A stretch of 20,115 nucleotides of DNA, from contig DASXNH010000265.1 in assembly GCA_036495195.1 (NCBI GenBank), positions 1 through 20,115 on the forward strand. The letters are read 5' to 3'. This document shows, in pieces, positions 1 through 7,470 of the stretch (its first letter is position 1; every line of letters starts with the position of its first letter). The position numbers were made by a program, and so were the translations under genes. The notes below the pieces were generated by a model. That model ran no database searches and had not been told where the DNA came from. It saw nothing but the letters and a program-made list of their open reading frames with translations. This stretch comes from Palsa-872 sp036495195 (GTDB taxonomy: Bacteria > Chloroflexota > Dormibacteria > Dormibacterales > Dormibacteraceae).

Positions 1-282
1 GATGAGCTGAAGGGGGAGGCGCTCGTGTGCTTCGTGGTGCTGCGAAAGGACAAAACTCCAAGCGAGGAGCTGGCGCGCGAGCTCTCCGACCTCATCGCGA
101 CAGCGCTGGGCAAGCCCCTGCGGCCGAAGGCGGTCCACTTCGTGACCGACCTGCCGAGGACCCGCAACGCGAAGATCCTGCGACGCGTGGTGCGTTCCGT
201 CTACACGGGCAAGGATCCGGGCGACCTGTCATCGCTCGAGAACCCGAGCGCGCTGGCAGCGATCGGCGCCACCCGAGTCTAG
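1..282 (+). CDS. Acetyl/propionyl-CoA synthetase-type AMP-forming ligase, C-terminal end (partial)
   Basis: The frame is open from base 1 and stops at TAG 280-282, so only the last 93 residues are present. They match the C-terminal lid domain (AMP-binding_C) of acyl-CoA synthetases. A KGEALVCFVVL strand is followed by the conserved LPRTRNAKILRR loop, whose Lys (in NAKILRR) corresponds to the catalytic Lys of the adenylation step. The closing DLSSLENPSAL segment resembles the end of acetyl-CoA synthetases. Known family role: ATP-dependent activation of a short carboxylic acid to its CoA thioester in the cytoplasm. The exact substrate cannot be read from this fragment. The last 4 bases overlap the convergent DsrE-like gene. 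The family call is firm; acetate versus propionate is open. Confidence 0.85.
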   Translation, partial: DELKGEALVCFVVLRKDKTPSEELARELSDLIATALGKPLRPKAVHFVTDLPRTRNAKILRRVVRSVYTGKDPGDLSSLENPSALAAIGATRV

Positions 283-647
283 AAACTGAGGACTTTGTCG
301 GCCTCCATGGTCAGGCGTACCAGGTCGGGCGGCGCGATGAAGATGGCGTTCTCGGTGAGCATCTCCGGTAAGACCCCACGGGCCTCAGCACAGCCTTTTC
401 AAACATAAAATTTGATCCCCTGGACGACGCACTTGTCCAGGAGGTCACGGAGTGGGGGAAGCCCGAGCCCAAAAACATTGGCGATGATGTCGGGCTTCAG
501 CAGCTCCGCCGCGTCGCCGGCCAGCGCGATGCCGCACTCGGTACCCGCGGGTGTAGCTCCATTACAGGCGATGTGGAATGGGACGCTGGCTCGCGTCGGA
601 TCGCCGGCGCCGGTGGACGTGACGATCAGGAGGCTGGGCACAGACAT
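279..647 (-). CDS. DsrE-family protein, candidate selenoprotein (in-frame TGA read as Sec)
   Basis: Read through a single in-frame TGA (399-401), this frame gives 122 residues ending at TAG 279-281. The N-terminal part looks like a DsrE/DsrF sulfur-relay fold: beta-strand SLLIVTSTG, then ASVPFHIACNGA, a GIALAGDAAELLK segment and LPPLRDLLDKC. The TGA falls at residue 83 in GIKFYV-U-KGCAEARGV. Homologues as I recall them carry Cys there (YVCxxCxxARG), so recoding gives a UxxC redox motif with Cys86. After the TGA the frame continues with 39 residues of good family character, ending MEADKVLSF. A SECIS-like hairpin sits at the expected distance. Start ATG 645-647 has no clear Shine-Dalgarno sequence. 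The gene is divergent from the MFS gene with only 26 bp between them. If TGA is not recoded, this is an 82-residue truncated protein (399..647). Known family role: sulfur transfer or thiol redox; partner unknown. Confidence 0.7.
369..387 (-). promoter_or_regulatory. Putative bacterial SECIS hairpin
   Basis: On the minus-strand mRNA, UGAGGCCC (387-380) pairs with GGGUCUUA (376-369) to give 8 base pairs, two of them G-U, around a GUG loop (379-377). The loop begins 20 nt after the TGA. The published bacterial SECIS model has a short stem, a small apical loop with a G among its first bases, and the loop about 16-37 nt after UGA; this hairpin fits all three. It lies inside the coding sequence, as in other bacterial selenoprotein genes. 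I have not computed folding energy. Confidence 0.6.
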
Positions 648-673
648 CAGTATGCGGATCGCATGAGGCCAAG

Positions 674-1846
674 GTGACGCTCACGCGAAAAGACGTGATC
701 CGCCTCCTGCTGCTCTGGCTGGGTGGGATCGACATGCGCCTGACCCTGCTCGCGGTGCCACCATTGATCCCGCTGATCCACCGCGACCTGCACCTCGATG
801 AGAAGGCGATTGGGGCGCTGGTCTCTCTGCCGGTCCTGCTACTGGCCCTCGCATCGGTACCTGGCGCCCTGCTCATCGCCAAGCTCGGTCTTCGTGGCGC
901 GCTGATCACGGGGCTCGGCCTCGTCGCCGTCTTCGGTGCGTTGCGCGGAGCGGCCTCGAGTCCGGCGATTCTTTTCTCGGCGACCTTCCTCATGGGCCTC
1001 GGCGTCGCCGTGAGCCAGCCCGCCTTTCCGTCCCTGGTACGCGAGTGGTTCCCGAGGCGCATCGCAATCGCGACCGCTGTCTACAGCAACGGCATCCTGA
1101 TCGGCGAGACTCTAGCCGTGACGTTGACGACACCGGTCGGGGTGTTGCCGATCGCGCACGGAGACTGGCACCTGGCGCTGGCGTTGTGGTCGATAGTCGT
1201 CGCCGTCAGCGCCATTGCCATCGCGCTGGCCGCACCAGCGCGCCAGCGCCGGGTCGTACCGGCGCGCTGGTGGCCAAGCTGGCTCGAGGGCGAGACCCTT
1301 CGGCTTGGCCTCGTCATCGGCGTGGCGTCGGCCGTCTACTTCGGCGCCAACGCTTTTATCCCGGACTATCTCGACCAGACTGGCCGGCACGACCTCATCA
1401 CCCCGACGCTTGCGCTTCTCAACGCCGGCCAATTGCTGACCGCTCCCGCCGTGGCGGTCTGGAGCCAACTGACCGGCCGGATCGGCTTCATCGGGTCAGC
1501 GGCCCTGATGGGCGTCGCGCAGGTCGGCATCGTCGTCACGCCCGGGCCCTGGGTGGTCGGGTGGGCCCTCCTGCTGGGCGTCGCGACTGCGCTCGCCTTG
1601 ATCATCACCCTGACGCTGCCGCCCAGGCTCGCGGCCGCGGGCGACGTCCATCGCATGAGCGCCGCCGTGTTCACGATCCAGTACGGGATCGCGTTCGTGG
1701 TGCCGCTTATCGCCGGGGCTCTTTGGGACGCGAGCGGCCGAGCGCTGTTTGCATTCATTCCTGGAGTCATCGCGACAGTGGCCATGGGCTGGCTCGCCCG
1801 CTCCCTCCGCATTCCGGTCGAGGTTCGGGCCATATCGCGAACCTGA
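674..1846 (+). CDS. MFS transporter, CynX/NimT-like
   Basis: This 390-residue polytopic membrane protein has about twelve hydrophobic segments. The N-terminus (LLLLWLGGIDMRLTLLAVPP, then LIPLIHRDLHLDEKAIGALVSLPVLLLALAS) has the layout of the cyanate/nitroimidazole permease branch of the major facilitator superfamily: an early Arg in TM1, then a long loop leading into the LTTLPVL-type TM2. A cytoplasmic REWFPRRIAIATAVYSNGILIG segment resembles the usual MFS loop and TM4-5. The substrate is unknown; an organic or inorganic anion is the family expectation. Start GTG 674 is preceded by GAGG (665-668) with 5-nt spacing. The gene is divergent from the DsrE-like gene, so a shared promoter region must overlap the coding ends. 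It converges on the DUF3224 gene 14 bp downstream. Confidence 0.8.
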   Translation: MTLTRKDVIRLLLLWLGGIDMRLTLLAVPPLIPLIHRDLHLDEKAIGALVSLPVLLLALASVPGALLIAKLGLRGALITGLGLVAVFGALRGAASSPAILFSATFLMGLGVAVSQPAFPSLVREWFPRRIAIATAVYSNGILIGETLAVTLTTPVGVLPIAHGDWHLALALWSIVVAVSAIAIALAAPARQRRVVPARWWPSWLEGETLRLGLVIGVASAVYFGANAFIPDYLDQTGRHDLITPTLALLNAGQLLTAPAVAVWSQLTGRIGFIGSAALMGVAQVGIVVTPGPWVVGWALLLGVATALALIITLTLPPRLAAAGDVHRMSAAVFTIQYGIAFVVPLIAGALWDASGRALFAFIPGVIATVAMGWLARSLRIPVEVRAISRT

Positions 1847-1860
1847 CCGGAGGCCGAAAT

Positions 1861-2259
1861 TCAGTCGGCAACGTCGTAGAGCAGCTCATATCGGCCCTTG
1901 CTTCCCATCGGGGCCGAGAAGCCACCTGATCCGGTCAAGCCTTTGAGACCGCCCCTGGCGGCATCTGGGACGACCGACCATTTGGTCACCGCCTGCTTGC
2001 CGTCGAACTTTCCCCGAAGCAAGAGCGCAAACGATCCCTTCCGAGTACCGAGTGAGCCGCTGATCAGCTGGACCCCGGAATACTCGGCAGTCTTGTCGGG
2101 GCGATAGACCATGACGTACTCGGTGGTGCCGGTCCCCTTGATGTCCCCGGTGAACTTCTGTTTCACCGTCGCCCGCGTCACCCTGGGCCCCGTCGACGCG
2201 CCCGCCGGCGTCTCCTTCCAATCCGTGATCTCAAAGCCACCCTTGGCGGTCTTCCGCAT
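1861..2259 (-). CDS. DUF3224 domain protein
   Basis: This 132-residue soluble protein spans essentially one DUF3224 beta-barrel domain. Recognisable elements in order: an N-terminal FEITDWKE strand, RVTRATVKQKFTGDIKGTGTTEYVMVY, a LISGSLGTRKGSFALLLRGKFDG hairpin with the GSF signature, and a C-terminal WSVVPDAARGGLKGLTGSGGF plus YELLYDV. The family is related to allene-oxide-cyclase-like barrels and has no agreed biochemical function. Start ATG 2257-2259 was chosen because GGAGGT lies 6 nt upstream on the minus strand; a longer in-frame opening to 2313 lacks this. It stands alone, divergent from the DUF1326 gene across about 260 bp. Confidence 0.85.
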   Translation of the reverse strand: MRKTAKGGFEITDWKETPAGASTGPRVTRATVKQKFTGDIKGTGTTEYVMVYRPDKTAEYSGVQLISGSLGTRKGSFALLLRGKFDGKQAVTKWSVVPDAARGGLKGLTGSGGFSAPMGSKGRYELLYDVAD

Positions 2260-2519
2260 AACACACCTCCACACCTGTGCTCCATTGCCAATAAGGCCGC
2301 GACGAGCCTTCACATCGACCTGACGGGCAGCTTAACCCCGAGCTGCGACAGGTTCGCAGCCTCCTGGTACATACCTCCTGGCCCAATCCGTGGCTGCATC
2401 CAGCAAGCTCGTCCCCTACGAGCCGGGTTGACGCTCAAACCGATGTTCGGCGTCCCCGAACGTAAATGTCGTAGTACCCTCTACGAGTTCGCGGAAAGAC
2501 GCATAAGGGGGCTTTGAGC
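2260..2519. promoter_or_regulatory. Divergent intergenic region with three short inverted repeats
   Basis: This 260-bp gap separates the divergent DUF3224 and DUF1326 genes and should hold promoters for both. Three short dyads are visible: GCAGCT (2327-2332) with AGCTGC (2341-2346), GTTCGG (2445-2450) with CCGAAC (2456-2461), and TCGTAG (2469-2474) with CTACGA (2481-2486). The last two sit 30-75 bp before the DUF1326 start and could be operator half-sites. I could not find a convincing -35/-10 pair. Confidence 0.3.
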
Positions 2520-3122
2520 ATGGCCTGGAAGATCGAGGGGACCTACTTTGAGAGCTGCAACTGCAGTTTTGCCTGCCCATGCTCTGTGACCAGCTTTGGG
2601 GCGCCCGCGACCCAGGACCGCTGCCGCGTGATCCTCAACTACCACATCCAAAATGGCAAGATCGACGGCGTTGACGTCAGCGGGCACAACGTGTCGCTGG
2701 TCGCCGATGCACCGGCCAAAATGCTCGACGGCGGCTGGCAGCTCGGGTTGATCATCGACGACAAAGCATCCAAGGAGCAGATGGACAAGCTGGCCGGTGT
2801 CTTCTCGGGCGCCATGGGAGGCCCCATGGCCGGCCTGGCGCCGCTCGTCGGCAAGGTGCTGGGTGTCGAGCAGCAGCCCATCGAGTTTCACGAGAAGGGC
2901 GGCCACCACGGCGTAAAGATTGGAAGCGACATCCACGTCGAGGTCGACGACTACACGCCCGAGGGGCTGACCGAGCCGACTCAGCTGGTCAACGTGTTTC
3001 ACCCATCGAACACAACACTCACCGTCGCCCGGCCGGCCGAGGGCCATATCAAGGCTTTCGGATTGGAGTTCGAAACCAGCGGCAGGAGCGCCTTTTCAGC
3101 TCCGTTCCGCTGGTCCGCCTAA
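2520..3122 (+). CDS. DUF1326 domain protein with N-terminal Cys cluster
   Basis: A 200-residue soluble protein. Near its N-terminus is the DUF1326 hallmark ESCNCSFACPCSV, with Cys13, Cys15, Cys19 and Cys21 (CxC-x3-CxC), which looks like a metal or redox site. Further family features are the GWQLGLIIDDKASKEQMDKLAGVFSG segment and a conserved His-rich stretch HEKGGHHGVKIG. No signal peptide is seen. Start ATG 2520 is preferred over TTG 2514 because AAGGGG (2505-2510) is 9 nt from the ATG but only 3 nt from the TTG. The DUF2182 membrane protein follows 8 nt downstream, a recurrent pairing in bacteria, so the two probably act together. Metal handling is a plausible but unproven role. Confidence 0.88.
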   Translation: MAWKIEGTYFESCNCSFACPCSVTSFGAPATQDRCRVILNYHIQNGKIDGVDVSGHNVSLVADAPAKMLDGGWQLGLIIDDKASKEQMDKLAGVFSGAMGGPMAGLAPLVGKVLGVEQQPIEFHEKGGHHGVKIGSDIHVEVDDYTPEGLTEPTQLVNVFHPSNTTLTVARPAEGHIKAFGLEFETSGRSAFSAPFRWSA

Positions 3123-3130
3123 GCATCGGC

Positions 3131-3892
3131 GTGCAACCACCCTCGGCGCGGGTTGCACCTGTTCCGACGCCGGTCAGCGCAGCGATCATCGCGGCGCTGC
3201 TGATATGCGCTGCGGCCGCCTGGCTGTTCACCGTCATGCAGTCCGCCTCGATGGGTATGGGCGGCGTGGCGATGATGAGCGCCGGCCTGTTCCTTGTGAC
3301 CTGGCTCGTGATGATGGTCGCGATGATGTTTCCATCGGTAGCACCGATGGTCCTGGCGTACGCGTCCATGTCGCGCTCGCGCGGCGAGGGGGTCCTGCCG
3401 ACCACCGCGTTTGTGCTCGGCTACCTCCTTGTCTGGACGGCCGCCGGGCTGGTTCCGCTGTTGGTTTTGCAAGCCTTCAACCAGATGTGGATCCCCGCGC
3501 CGTCCTGGCTGCCACGCGTGGGCGGGGTTGTGATCGTGCTCGCCGGTGTGTACCAGTTCACACCCCTCAAGAACGCGTGCCTGAGCGCGTGCCGCTCGCC
3601 CTTGGGTTTCCTACTCACGCACAACTTCGCCGCCGGACCCACTGGAGCGATTCGAGCAGGCTCGTCGCACGGTCTGTACTGCCTGGGCTGCTGCTGGGCG
3701 CTGATGGCGGTTCTCGCGGTGGTGGGACTGATGAACATCGCGTGGATGGCGGCCATCGCCGCGATCTTCTTCCTGGAGAAGAACGTTCGCCGCGGTGAAC
3801 TGCTTCCCCGCGTGGTCGGCGTCGTGTGCATCGCCGGCGGGCTGGCGGTGATCGCCTGGCCGGCCCTGCTGGCCGGCCCCAAGCCAATGTGA
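3131..3892 (+). CDS. DUF2182 integral membrane protein, predicted metal-binding
   Basis: This 253-residue polytopic membrane protein has roughly six to seven hydrophobic segments, at about residues 17-35, 47-68, 91-114, 128-145, 182-216 and 227-246. The family signatures are clear: a Met-rich MMVAMMFPSVAPMVL segment, KNACLSACRSPLGFLL (Cys150, Cys154) and HGLYCLGCCWALM (Cys184, Cys187, Cys188). The Cys and Met residues in or near the membrane are the reason the family is called metal-binding. Start GTG 3131 directly follows the DUF1326 gene and has only a weak ribosome-binding site, so translation may depend on the upstream gene. The function is unknown. The partnership with DUF1326 suggests a two-component membrane/soluble system for a metal ion or thiol chemistry. 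Confidence 0.85.
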   Translation: MQPPSARVAPVPTPVSAAIIAALLICAAAAWLFTVMQSASMGMGGVAMMSAGLFLVTWLVMMVAMMFPSVAPMVLAYASMSRSRGEGVLPTTAFVLGYLLVWTAAGLVPLLVLQAFNQMWIPAPSWLPRVGGVVIVLAGVYQFTPLKNACLSACRSPLGFLLTHNFAAGPTGAIRAGSSHGLYCLGCCWALMAVLAVVGLMNIAWMAAIAAIFFLEKNVRRGELLPRVVGVVCIAGGLAVIAWPALLAGPKPM

Positions 3893-4038
3893 TCTCGCGT
3901 AGCTGAGCTCGGCACGCGTGCTGATTGAGCCTGGTGGAGCGCAACCGGCGAGCTCGTGGCGCGCCGGACGTTCAAATCTGGCCCACGTCGCCCACTTCTG
4001 TGAACCCGAGAGGCGCAATGCGCCGCGAGGGTGAACAA

Positions 4039-4111
4039 AGCGGGAGACGGGGATCGAACCCGCTACCTCAACCTTGGGAAGGTCGCGCTCTGCCAGATGA
4101 GCTACTCCCGC
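4039..4111 (-). tRNA. tRNA-Gly (anticodon CCC)
   Basis: On the minus strand a full cloverleaf can be drawn. The acceptor stem is GCGGGAG with CTCCCGC, and the D stem is GCTC with GAGC. The anticodon stem CGACC/GGTTG closes the loop TTCCCAA, giving anticodon CCC. The T arm is GCGGG-TTCGATC-CCCGT and the discriminator base is T (4039). The 3' CCA is not encoded. All stems pair with only G-U wobbles, so it looks functional. Confidence 0.95.
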
Positions 4112-4117
4112 GATAGA

Positions 4118-4140
4118 CCGGAAGCGGCACCCGCTTCCGG
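4118..4140 (-). terminator. Hairpin between the secreted-protein gene and tRNA-Gly
   Basis: A perfect 10-bp inverted repeat (CCGGAAGCGG with CCGCTTCCGG) surrounds a 3-nt loop. It lies 34 bp after the stop of the minus-strand secreted-protein gene and 6 bp before the tRNA. No clear U-tract follows, so it may be a weak terminator or a processing signal for a tRNA precursor. Confidence 0.5.
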
Positions 4141-4174
4141 CCTATTAGGTTAGCGCGAGCAACGAACCTAGCCC

Positions 4175-4822
4175 CTAGCGGGCTGGCGTCTGGTGGTGAT
4201 GGCGTTTCGGGGCTTGGTCGCATTCATCGCTGTCGTGGCCGGTCCCGGTCGTATCGCATCCGGGTTCCGAGGCCACAACGCCAAAAGCCTCGTTGAAGGT
4301 GCCGGTTTTCGCGGCCGTGTCGAACGTTAGCGAGACTGTTGCCACACCCGAGTCGGGTCCGACGAACGCGGCAGTGCCCGCAGGCGGCGCACCGCAGCAC
4401 GCCACGTCTGCGCTGTATTGGAGGGTCGCGGTCAGGGCCGCGGTCGTTGAGGCTCCCGTGGCCGCGCAGGTGGCTGCCCCGCCGCCGGCGGTCTGCAGAG
4501 TCTTGGTGCCGCCCACATACGGTTCATCCGTCGCGGTGGCGGCGACTGACCAGCTGGCGCTCCAGCCGGTGATCACGCCATTCGTGAGGACGACGTTGCC
4601 CGTCTCGCGGTAGAAACCGGGATAGGGCCCGGTCGCCGGCTGGTTGATCGAGCCATAGTGGATGGCGATCGTGGTGGCGTCGCAGGTGGTCACCGACGAC
4701 TGGGGGTAGTTGAGAGTTCCAGCGAAAGCCTCGCCGGTCATGGATGAGGCCGCTGCTGCCGCAGGACTGCTGACCACGCTGAGAAGTGCCGCCGACGAAA
4801 AAGCGATGAACATTCGGCGCAT
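4175..4822 (-). CDS. Secreted protein of unknown function
   Basis: This 215-residue protein begins MRRMFIAFSSAALLSVVSS followed by an Ala-rich stretch, a typical Sec signal peptide with likely cleavage near residues 25-27. The mature part is rich in Thr, Ala, Ser and Gly and looks beta-rich. It has scattered Cys residues (TTCDA, ATCAA, VACCGAPP, PGCDT, DECDQ) that could form disulfides outside the cell. The tail is basic and His-containing (KRHHH). I do not recognise a family. Start ATG 4820-4822 has AAGGAG nine nt upstream; a second ATG at 4813 is possible. It is transcribed alone, between a hairpin near the tRNA and the nucleotidyltransferase gene 90 bp upstream. Confidence 0.75.
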   Translation of the reverse strand: MRRMFIAFSSAALLSVVSSPAAAAASSMTGEAFAGTLNYPQSSVTTCDATTIAIHYGSINQPATGPYPGFYRETGNVVLTNGVITGWSASWSVAATATDEPYVGGTKTLQTAGGGAATCAATGASTTAALTATLQYSADVACCGAPPAGTAAFVGPDSGVATVSLTFDTAAKTGTFNEAFGVVASEPGCDTTGTGHDSDECDQAPKRHHHQTPAR

Positions 4823-4912
4823 GGCGTCTGGTCTCCTTGCTGGCCGAGTTGGACGGGGACTTCAATGTGATTGACGTCCGGACAGCCAGAAACCGGCACT
4901 CCTCACCGCTGA

Positions 4913-7435
4913 CTAGGTTTCGACCACGCCCTCGGCCTGGGGGGCCATCTCGGTGACCACGGAGCGCACGAGGGCGGAGTACTCCTCGACCAGCGCCGCC
5001 GATCTCACGGGGTCGAGTGTCGACGCAATGATGTGGTACTCGGGACGGTCGGCGTCCGGCACCACCAGCACCCAACCGCCATCGACGAACACCTTGACCC
5101 CGTCGGTCAGGTCAACTCTGTCCTTGATGTGCTTTTCCATCATCGTCCGCATCACGCGGCCCTTGACCTCCCACGGACAGAACTCGACCGCCGCCTTGTG
5201 CGCGACCGCCGGGACCTTGTTGCGCAGGCTTCGCAGCGATGCGCCGGTGTGGGCCAGCAGCTCGAGGAGTCGCACCGTGGTGAAGATGGCGTCGAACGAC
5301 ACCGCGAAATCAGGCCAGCAATATCCCCCCGCCCCATCCGAAGCGACCACGGTGTCGGCGTGCTGGGCCGCGCGGAGCACGGCACCCGGCGTGATCTTCG
5401 TCGGCACGAAGCGACTGTTCATCTGCTCGGCGATCATCGAGAACGCCAGAGAGGCAGACGCCGGACCGAGGACCAGCCCCGGCTTGCTGCTCAGGGCGAG
5501 CTGCACCACGACAGCGAACGCCTCGTCGTGACTCAGCACCTCGCCTGTCTCATCGATCAGGAAGCACCGCTCGCCAGGCGTGTCGATGAACACCCCAAGC
5601 CTCGCCTTGACGGCGGAGACGATCACGCCCATCTCCTTGAGGTGGGCGGAAAAGGACGAGGCATCCTGTTCCACGACTATCTCGGCCGGCGCAGCACTCA
5701 GCGGAATGACTGTCGCGCTCATCTCCTGAAGAATCCGCGGCAGCGCCAGCGCCGCGGCCCCGTTGTTGTAGTCGACGAGCACCTTGAACGCCCCACCGCG
5801 CACAGCCTCAAGGTCGACCTTGCTCAGGATCTCCTCGACGTAGCGGTCCGTCTGGCCATCGCGCCGGATGATCCGACCCATCTCGTAATGCGACACGCGC
5901 CGGATGTCCTCTCTGAAATACAGGCTCTCGAGCTTTCGTTCAACGCGCTTGTCGAGGTCGAGCCCGTGGTCGTCGAAGATGCGGATGTCCACGGATCGCG
6001 GATCCACGGGCGACGTCTGGACGTGCACGGCCGACACGTGGGTGTGGCGGGCCCAGTACCGCGCCACGGGCGCCGGCAGCACTGACAGGTCGGTGACGTT
6101 GGCGCCGGACGAGATCATTCCCGAGGTCACCGCGCGGAGGATCATGCGGGCGGAACGCGTGTAGTCGCGCGAGATGGCGATCTCCGTGCCTTTCGGGCTG
6201 AGCGCCCCGACCGCCGCGCCCAGGCGAGCTCCGAACTCAGGAGTGAACTCGACGTTCGTCAAGCCGGTCAGACCATAGGACGTGAACAGGCCGCGCTTCC
6301 ACGAGCCGGCCCAGATGATCGACTCGTGCACGACGGCTCCGGGCTCGACCTCTTTGTTGGGCCAGATCCTGACGTTGGGGTTGACGGTCGCGCCGGTGCC
6401 GAGCACCACCTCGTTGCCGATCACGCTGCCCTCCTCGAGCAAGCAGCCGTTCTTGACCGTGACCGAACGACACACCACGGCGCCCCTTAGGCGGGAGTTC
6501 TCGCCGATGTAGCTGTGGTCCCACAGGATCGAGTTAGAGACCTTCGCCCCGGTGTCGATGGTGGTGTAACCACCGACCACACACGGCCCATTGACCCACG
6601 CTCCTGCCCTCACCTTGGCCCCGGCGCAGATCAGTGCAGGTCCGTCGATGCGGGCGTGCGGAGCCACTTCGGCTTCGGGGTGGATCCAGATCGACTCCCC
6701 CACCCTCTCGCCCGGGATGTCGACCTTGACGCGGCCCTCGAGGCAGTCGAAGTTGGCCTTGACGTACGCGCTGTGGCTACCGACATCCTCCCAGTAGCCG
6801 GGAGCCACCCAGCCGAAGACCGGCTCGCCCTGCTTCAGCAGCGCCGGGAACACATCGCCCGACCAATCGGTGACCTCGCCAGGCCGGAAGAAATCGAACA
6901 CCGCCGGGTCGAGGATGTAGATGCCGGTGTTGGCCAGGTCGGAGATGACCTCGCCCCAGCTCGGCTTCTCGATGAACCGCTGCACCGCACCACCCTCGTC
7001 GACGACGACCACTCCGTACTCGAGCGGATTCGGCACCGGCTTGAGCACGATGGTGGCGAGGGCACGGCGCTCCCGGTGGAAGCGCGCGGCCGCCACCAGG
7101 TCGATGTCGGTGAGCGAATCGCCGGAGATGACGACGAACGTCTCGGGCAGCTGTTGGCGCGCCAGCATCACCGATCCTGCAGTGCCCAGAGGTGAGTCCT
7201 CGACCGAATAGGTCAGCGCCACGCCCTGCTCCGAACCGTCGCCGAAATAGTTGCGGATCGAGGCGCCGAGATACTGCACGGTGGCGACCACATCGTGCAT
7301 CTGGTTGCGCCGCAGGTGAAGCAGGATGTGCTCCATGATCGGGCGCCCGGCAACCGGCACCAGTGGTTTTGGTTGGCGGCTGGTGAGCGGTCGGAGGCGA
7401 GAGCCTTCGCCCCCTGCCATGACTACCGCTTTCAT
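4913..7435 (-). CDS. Sugar-1-phosphate nucleotidyltransferase (mannose-1-P guanylyltransferase-like) fused to a degenerate phosphomannomutase-like domain
   Basis: This 840-residue three-part protein has an N-terminal nucleotidyltransferase domain (1 to about 235) with the pyrophosphorylase signature GGEGSRLRPLT (8-18), PKPLVPVAGRP (22-32) and a GD in VVISGDSLTD. Left-handed beta-helix hexapeptide repeats follow (about 245-375). A phosphohexomutase-like domain fills the rest (about 380-830). The family makes GDP-mannose or a similar NDP-sugar from sugar-1-phosphate and NTP. The mutase part lacks its catalytic loops: TSPVDP at 474-479 replaces TASHNP (no phosphoserine), DTPGER at 618-623 replaces DGDGDR, and the sugar- and phosphate-binding loops are also changed. 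The mutase is therefore probably structural or regulatory. The gene is divergent from the phosphorylase gene, 35 bp apart. The nucleotide and sugar specificity are not certain. Confidence 0.85.
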   Translation of the reverse strand: MKAVVMAGGEGSRLRPLTSRQPKPLVPVAGRPIMEHILLHLRRNQMHDVVATVQYLGASIRNYFGDGSEQGVALTYSVEDSPLGTAGSVMLARQQLPETFVVISGDSLTDIDLVAAARFHRERRALATIVLKPVPNPLEYGVVVVDEGGAVQRFIEKPSWGEVISDLANTGIYILDPAVFDFFRPGEVTDWSGDVFPALLKQGEPVFGWVAPGYWEDVGSHSAYVKANFDCLEGRVKVDIPGERVGESIWIHPEAEVAPHARIDGPALICAGAKVRAGAWVNGPCVVGGYTTIDTGAKVSNSILWDHSYIGENSRLRGAVVCRSVTVKNGCLLEEGSVIGNEVVLGTGATVNPNVRIWPNKEVEPGAVVHESIIWAGSWKRGLFTSYGLTGLTNVEFTPEFGARLGAAVGALSPKGTEIAISRDYTRSARMILRAVTSGMISSGANVTDLSVLPAPVARYWARHTHVSAVHVQTSPVDPRSVDIRIFDDHGLDLDKRVERKLESLYFREDIRRVSHYEMGRIIRRDGQTDRYVEEILSKVDLEAVRGGAFKVLVDYNNGAAALALPRILQEMSATVIPLSAAPAEIVVEQDASSFSAHLKEMGVIVSAVKARLGVFIDTPGERCFLIDETGEVLSHDEAFAVVVQLALSSKPGLVLGPASASLAFSMIAEQMNSRFVPTKITPGAVLRAAQHADTVVASDGAGGYCWPDFAVSFDAIFTTVRLLELLAHTGASLRSLRNKVPAVAHKAAVEFCPWEVKGRVMRTMMEKHIKDRVDLTDGVKVFVDGGWVLVVPDADRPEYHIIASTLDPVRSAALVEEYSALVRSVVTEMAPQAEGVVET

Positions 7436-7470
7436 GCCCCAGTCATCGCAGTCGATACCATCGTAAGTCG

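Noticed and set aside
399..647. Reading the DsrE-like gene as an ordinary 82-residue protein ending at the TGA
   Set aside because: The frame continues past the TGA with 39 residues that complete the family fold and keep the second Cys of the motif, so truncation is the less likely reading, though it is not excluded.
3935..3995. tRNA-like T-loop (TTCAAATC) with a flanking GCC/GGC stem
   Set aside because: The 5-bp T stem does not pair in the canonical register and no acceptor or anticodon arm could be drawn.
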